NCBI RefSeq assembly: GCF_964020175.1 | Contig: NZ_OZ026541.1 | Span: 1,240,001 to 1,304,000, forward strand | Reading direction: 5' to 3' | From: Candidatus Mesenet endosymbiont of Phosphuga atrata | Lineage (GTDB): Bacteria > Pseudomonadota > Alphaproteobacteria > Rickettsiales > Anaplasmataceae | DNA: 64,000 nucleotides | Part shown: one piece after another, positions 60,213 through 64,000 of the stretch | Layout of the letters: the number at the start of each line of letters is the position of its first letter | How positions within the stretch are numbered: the stretch's first letter is position 1 | Made by a program: the position numbers and the translations under genes | The notes under the pieces: model-generated | The model's database searches: none | What the model saw: the letters and a program-made list of their open reading frames with translations, nothing else | What the model was told of the DNA's origin: nothing

Positions 60213-60989
60213 ATGACGGTTGCTAAAAGTATAAGCACGCAATGCAATTTCAAAACTATACTTAGCAAAATTGATACCATCGCATTCGTATCGATGTTTC
60301 TTATTACCATATTGTTACCATTCAATTTCAGTAGCCAAAATAAAGTCAGATTTTGGATAGCATTGTTCTGTCTTAAATTAATCAGTAATTTAGTATGGCT
60401 GAAGTTTTCAACAGATAGTTTAAGAGAATTAAAACACAAATGTTCGGAAGATATAAAAAAATTAAAGAAAGTACGTTATTCTATCGCCATCACATGTTAC
60501 TCTGTTGATGCAATCAGGCAACTTGTAGGTTTGATTGATACCCTAGATATTGGCCTTAAGCTTATTGATTATGTAAATCCACTGAGTGGATATGTTATCG
60601 TCAGCTTTACAACGAAGTTTCTAAAGTTATTTATGTCTTCTTCCATAGAAAGATATTGTAAATGTAAAGATTATCAAAGTAGCAAAAGAGGAAAGAGAGA
60701 GAAATTCTTGCTTGCTATTTCATTTGCAATGCTATCTCTTACAATAGTTGACCTTATAGGTAAGGTAATCAATGTTACAGAAAAATATGGATACTTTATT
60801 ATAGAGAATAAAATAATAGATTGCGGCAATAGCATTACATATACATTTAACTTCAGCAACACGATAAGATTGATATGTATGTTTATGATGATAGCTGGGT
60901 ATACCCTACAATTAACTATTGAAAAGAAAAGCTCCACCCAAATTGAAAGTCCAGATGTAACTCCAGCAGAGCTACAAGTTGCTTTGTAG
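60213..60989 (+). CDS. Multi-helix membrane orphan
   Basis: The 258-residue protein has about five hydrophobic segments (for example IAFVSMFLITILLPFNF, FLLAISFAMLSLTIVDLIGKV and RLICMFMMIAGYTLQLTI) with basic loops (KCKDYQSSKRGKREK). I recognise no transporter family. Its 3' end overlaps the small convergent frame at 60972 by 18 bases. A lineage-specific inner-membrane protein is the best description. Confidence 0.6.
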   Translation: MTVAKSISTQCNFKTILSKIDTIAFVSMFLITILLPFNFSSQNKVRFWIALFCLKLISNLVWLKFSTDSLRELKHKCSEDIKKLKKVRYSIAITCYSVDAIRQLVGLIDTLDIGLKLIDYVNPLSGYVIVSFTTKFLKLFMSSSIERYCKCKDYQSSKRGKREKFLLAISFAMLSLTIVDLIGKVINVTEKYGYFIIENKIIDCGNSITYTFNFSNTIRLICMFMMIAGYTLQLTIEKKSSTQIESPDVTPAELQVAL

Positions 60990-61193
60990 TTCAGCTCCTT
61001 TAGAATCTCTACAAGAAACAGTTGCCTGAGATAATCCATATCCTTCATTTAAAGTAATACTGTGAGACTCATCCTCTTTTGCTACACTGTTTTGAACTTG
61101 TAACTCATTAATAATTTCACCACATATCAAAACATCTTTAAATAAGAGTAAACGAACTAGGCTAAATATAAAATTTTTAAATCTTTTCCACAT
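60972..61193 (-). CDS. Possible small orphan protein
   Basis: A 73-residue frame, MWKRFKNFIFSLVRLLLFKDVLI, starts with a short amphipathic or hydrophobic segment and ends in a polar tail (SKGAELQSNL). There is no family resemblance and the gene overlaps a convergent gene by 18 bases. It may be real or chance. Confidence 0.35.
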   Translation of the reverse strand: MWKRFKNFIFSLVRLLLFKDVLICGEIINELQVQNSVAKEDESHSITLNEGYGLSQATVSCRDSKGAELQSNL

Positions 61194-61291
61194 AAGAGCT
61201 ATTATATTAAAATTTTAATAAAAATCAATCCCATATATTAATATACTAACTAATGATATAAATTTGGTTAATCTAAATTTAGCAGCAGCAC

Positions 61292-62110
61292 TTAAAAATT
61301 TTGGCATTTACTACAATAAAAAGTACTCCTACCACTTTGCCGCACTGATAGAATAGTATTGTGGCAAATTATGCAAGGCTTGCCAGCTCTGCCATACACT
61401 TTAAAATGGTGTTGAAAATATCCAGGTGAACCTGAAGGCTTGGCATAATCTTTAAGTGTTGATCCGCCTGCATTTATTGCACAAGTTAGAGTATTTTTTA
61501 CCGCTATTACAAGTTTATCACATTCTTCTTGACTTAAATCCTTGGCTAATTTAAATGGCGAAATTCCAGCAAGAAATAAGTTTTCAGCAGCGTATATGTT
61601 ACCTATGCCAACTATTATCTTGCTGTTCATTAATATTGATTTAATACTTGCTGTTTTATCAGTTAGTACTTGCTTAAGCGTACTGCCGCTAAAACCATCG
61701 GTTAACGGTTCTATCCCTAAATGCTGAAAAAACTTCCCTTCCTCTTTAGAGTTTATCGCTACAACCAGACCAAATCTTCTAGGGTCATTATAAATTATAC
61801 TACTGCTATCCTCTAAAAGAAATATAACGTGATCATGCTTGCTTATTGGCGTTTGTCTATCAAAGTATAATAATTTACCACTCATGCCAAGATGGATTAT
61901 AACCAATGCAGAGTTACTCATTTCCCAAATTATATACTTCCCTCTACGCCTGATATTAGTTACTACACCACTCTTTATCATCTCATTGATGTTTTGCGTT
62001 ATAGGCATACGTAAATTTGCTTGATTAACTTTAATATCAATTATTTTCTTTTTTAAAAGCTTAGCGTGCAGGAACCTACAAATTGTTTCAACTTCGGGCA
62101 ACTCTGGCAT
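61292..62110 (-). CDS. mutM: Formamidopyrimidine-DNA glycosylase
   Basis: MutM (Fpg) removes oxidised purines such as 8-oxoguanine from DNA. The 272-residue protein starts with MPELPEVETICRFL, where Pro2 and Glu3 are catalytic after loss of Met. It contains the helix-two-turn-helix region (GIGNIYAAENLFLAGISPF) and a C-terminal zinc finger with four Cys (CIICHNTILSVRQSGRSTFYCSKCQ). Length and motifs are normal. Confidence 0.96.
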   Translation of the reverse strand: MPELPEVETICRFLHAKLLKKKIIDIKVNQANLRMPITQNINEMIKSGVVTNIRRRGKYIIWEMSNSALVIIHLGMSGKLLYFDRQTPISKHDHVIFLLEDSSSIIYNDPRRFGLVVAINSKEEGKFFQHLGIEPLTDGFSGSTLKQVLTDKTASIKSILMNSKIIVGIGNIYAAENLFLAGISPFKLAKDLSQEECDKLVIAVKNTLTCAINAGGSTLKDYAKPSGSPGYFQHHFKVYGRAGKPCIICHNTILSVRQSGRSTFYCSKCQNF

Positions 62111-62167
62111 ATGTTGTTTTTTTCTTATTATATGTTTTAAAATAGGTATTTTTTACTACCAATCAAT

Positions 62168-63007
62168 AGACCTCTTTCGAAACTCAAATAGAAAGTTCAA
62201 AATTGTAAATACCAGCGATTAAATTGAACCTCAGAGCAAAACGTTTACGTCTGTTTCTATATCTATCCGATTAAATCTTTTCAACAAGCCAATTATGTTT
62301 TCTACTATTACTCTTTCACTCATAAGTTCCTTTTCTTTTGTTCCCTATTCAATGGCTTCTTTTTCGTCTTTCTGTGAGGCAAATACGCGTTTTTATGCAG
62401 CTTCTGCATTCCTCTGTAGGCACTATCTGCCAGAACTTTAACGTCTGGTAATATATGTAGTTTTGATTCCTTAAACATCCTAAAATCATACCGTTCGAAA
62501 AAGATGTACATATAATCTTTTTGTTCTGTTTTCCTATAATTAACTGAGTTTTGAGTGTATGTTTTTTCTTCTTACCTGAATTCGTTGCTTTTTTTGGGTC
62601 TTTCTATAGGTGTTTCTGTACTATCTATTACTAAAACTTCATATTCCATATCATTTTTTAACAATTCTTTTCGATTCGGTAACACAAAATCTTGGTGCTT
62701 TATTATTCTACCCACTTTACCGTTTTATAAGCTGCACTCTCCCATAGCTTTGCGTAATATGAAAATATGTTCGATATTCACGGAGATATTCCAATACCAT
62801 AAGCAGCATATCCTCTTCACTTAATTTATTTTTCCTACCACCTTTAGCCTTTTTTCTCTTATTTGCTTCTCTCTACTATTTTATCAAATGTTGACCTTTT
62901 TACTCCTTGCGAAATTTCTCATCCTCTAACTCTTTTACTATTTTATATTTTATCTCCATTTTGAAATCTCCTCTTTTCTTATTTTAGACTTCTTTCGAAA
63001 GAAGTCT
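62168..63007 (-). mobile_element. IS5-family element with terminal repeats, transposase decayed
   Basis: The ends carry AGACCTCTTTCGAAA and the complement of AGACTTCTTTCGAAA. Between them the minus strand reads, in several frames, YEVLVIDSTETPIERPKKS, the DDE middle, and DVKVLADSAYRGMQKLHKNAYL with a long basic stretch. This matches an IS5/IS1031-type transposase of about 270 residues. Stops and shifts inactivate it. The right end forms a perfect 26-base palindrome (62984-63009). Confidence 0.8.
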
Positions 63008-63177
63008 AATGGATAAAAGATTTTATTTTTAAATAAAATATGTTAAAATAGTTAACAATTTAGATATATGTGAATGTTAAAATTTCTCAGTTCAATTTTA
63101 AATAGGATACTTTAGAAGGGTATTTGTTATGGTAATAATAGTACTGAGTATGAGAACATACATTTATCTAACACTTG

Positions 63178-63312
63178 ATGGATGAATACGTGCGTGATAA
63201 TAGCAACCTCACTAAAAGAGCTAAAACATCTAATGTAGATAATAATCCCAGTACTTCCTTTAATGCTGCAAAAGTAGAAGAAAGTAGTAAGAATTATGTA
63301 GTGAATAATTAG
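63178..63312 (+). CDS. Tiny orphan ORF (44 residues)
   Basis: MDEYVRDNSNLTKRAKTSNV and 24 further polar residues end at TAG 63310. The frame lies between the IS5 end and a strong stem-loop. It may be a small gene or the relic of a longer one. There is no family resemblance. Confidence 0.3.
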   Translation: MDEYVRDNSNLTKRAKTSNVDNNPSTSFNAAKVEESSKNYVVNN

Positions 63313-63338
63313 TAATGTAATTTTTAATTACATTACTT
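63311..63338. terminator. Stem-loop between convergent tiny genes
   Basis: AGTAATGTAATT and its perfect complement flank TTT. It lies at the 3' end of the 44-residue frame and overlaps the end of the convergent basic gene, so it may terminate both. Confidence 0.5.
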
Positions 63339-63461
63339 CACTAAATTTTTGTTGTATTTTGTATTATGCTCTTTTTGCTTCCTTCTGATTATATTGCGTT
63401 TTAAAGCTACAGCTAGGCGTTTTTTATTTTCCTCAGTCTTATTTCTTTTTGACTTTTCCAT
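63333..63461 (-). CDS. Small basic conserved alphaproteobacterial-type protein
   Basis: The 42-residue frame MEKSKRNKTEENKKRLAVAL is followed by KRNIIRRKQKEHNTKYNKN. The pattern, a short basic helix ending LxxxLKxNxxRRK, resembles a family of tiny alphaproteobacterial proteins of unknown role. Below normal gene-calling length, but strong in composition. It reads away from the tRNA-Thr gene. Confidence 0.55.
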   Translation of the reverse strand: MEKSKRNKTEENKKRLAVALKRNIIRRKQKEHNTKYNKNLVK

Positions 63462-63487
63462 AACTACAAATAACCTAAAGTATTATA

Positions 63488-63560
63488 GCCGTTATAGCTC
63501 AGGTGGCAGAGCGCGTCATTGGTAATGACGAGGTCCCAAGTTCAACTCTTGGTAATGGCA
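63488..63560 (+). tRNA. tRNA-Thr (anticodon GGT)
   Basis: The acceptor stem GCCGTTA pairs with TAATGGC (one G-T pair), with discriminator A. The D arm is GCTCAGGTGGCAGAGC. The anticodon stem CGTCA-TTGGTAA-TGACG gives GGT and the T arm is CCAAGTTCAACTCTTGG. CCA is not encoded. der starts 33 bases downstream. Confidence 0.96.
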
Positions 63561-63592
63561 CAATAAAATCATATTTAGCACCACTATAAATT

Positions 63593-64000
63593 ATGTTTTT
63601 TAAAATTGCAATAATTGGATTACCAAACGCTGGCAAATCAACCTTATTCAATAGGCTCATTGGTCGCAAATCAGCTATAGTAAGTAGTATCGCTGGTGTC
63701 ACTAGAGATAGGCGTGAAGGCATGGGGAGAATTAGTGATCTCTCATTTAAGCTGGTTGATACAGGCGGTTGGGATGAAAAAATTACCTTCTCGCAACAAG
63801 TAATGGAACAATTAGAACTAGCAATTGATGAAGCCAATTTAACATTTTTCTTAATCGATGCTAGTTTGAGTGAGCAGAATAAAGAGCTCGCTAAATGGCT
63901 AAAAAAACGCACCAAAAAACCCATAATACTTATAGTAAATAAGTGTGAAAGTAAAAAATCTTGTGATGCCAATTATCTGCAGCATTTTGATTTCTTAGGT
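63593..64000 (+). CDS. der: Ribosome-assembly GTPase Der (3' end outside window)
   Basis: The first 136 codons of the double-GTPase EngA/Der are visible. They hold G1 as GLPNAGKST (usual GRPNVGKS), G2 region GVTRDRREG, G3 DTGGWD and G4 NKCE (usual NKxD). Der helps assemble the large ribosomal subunit. The Arg-to-Leu and Val-to-Ala changes in G1 and the Glu in G4 are minor departures seen in reduced genomes. It begins 33 bases after tRNA-Thr. Confidence 0.92.
   Translation, partial: MFFKIAIIGLPNAGKSTLFNRLIGRKSAIVSSIAGVTRDRREGMGRISDLSFKLVDTGGWDEKITFSQQVMEQLELAIDEANLTFFLIDASLSEQNKELAKWLKKRTKKPIILIVNKCESKKSCDANYLQHFDFLG

Noticed and set aside
63499-63972. Minus-strand frame of 157 codons over tRNA-Thr and der
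   Set aside because: It runs through the tRNA and the der start, which are certain; its sequence has no family pattern.
1-64000. CRISPR arrays, prophage modules, replication origin
   Set aside because: No regularly spaced repeats, phage structural genes or DnaA-box cluster were seen; dnaB alone does not mark an origin.

Overview
The window is AT-rich, gene-dense alphaproteobacterial DNA that reads as a Wolbachia chromosome (Rickettsiales, obligate intracellular). The main reasons are the ribA-virB8-virB9-virB10-virB11-virD4 operon, a second locus with a virB4 end followed by a secreted protein resembling the extracellular parts of Rickettsiales VirB6 proteins, the giant NAD-glutamate dehydrogenase, propionyl-CoA carboxylase beta, a PleD-type diguanylate cyclase, ankyrin and pentapeptide repeat proteins, and many decayed insertion sequences. 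The supergroup cannot be fixed from sequence alone. No wsp-like gene follows virD4, although a wsp paralogue does in many insect Wolbachia.

Layout. 1-4 kb: 3' end of virB4, the VirB6-like secreted protein (with a run of ten G) and fmt. 4-13.5 kb: pccB, then one minus-strand block tRNA-Leu, ribA, virB8-virB11, virD4 and a short glutamine-synthetase-like gene. 13.6-20 kb: an ankyrin protein ending in a CaaX-like tetrapeptide, a secreted metallophosphoesterase, an acidic orphan, rmuC and a large membrane-anchored orphan. 20-35.6 kb: mainly housekeeping genes (rnd, dnaJ, an aspartate aminotransferase, prfB with its programmed frameshift, mgtE, pleD broken by a homopolymer shift, a TatB-like gene, gdhB, clpB). 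35.6-40.1 kb: a graveyard of IS630, IS110, IS5 and IS481 fragments. 40-55 kb: gmk, a pentapeptide protein, ispG, a sodium:alanine symporter, a frameshifted orphan, two small membrane orphans, dnaB, a BamE-like gene, an IS630 relic, rpiB, ubiG and a secreted coiled-coil protein. 56-58 kb: a second decayed ubiG 3' end, an element bounded by inverted repeats, and an IS630 inserted in an ankyrin relic. 58-64 kb: sdhA, small membrane proteins, mutM, an IS5 relic, two tiny ORFs, tRNA-Thr and the start of der.

The least explained signal is a set of three orphan genes (18.47, 49.01 and 49.48 kb). They share a TATACT box, a run of five or six G followed by ATA just before the start codon, and an N-terminal pair of membrane helices; two of them carry long, unrelated polar tails. 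Together with the CaaX-tailed ankyrin protein, the pentapeptide protein, the secreted coiled-coil protein and the type IV secretion genes, they make up the likely host-interaction part of the window. Frameshifts at short A runs or homopolymers, and truncated IS copies, show ongoing gene decay.
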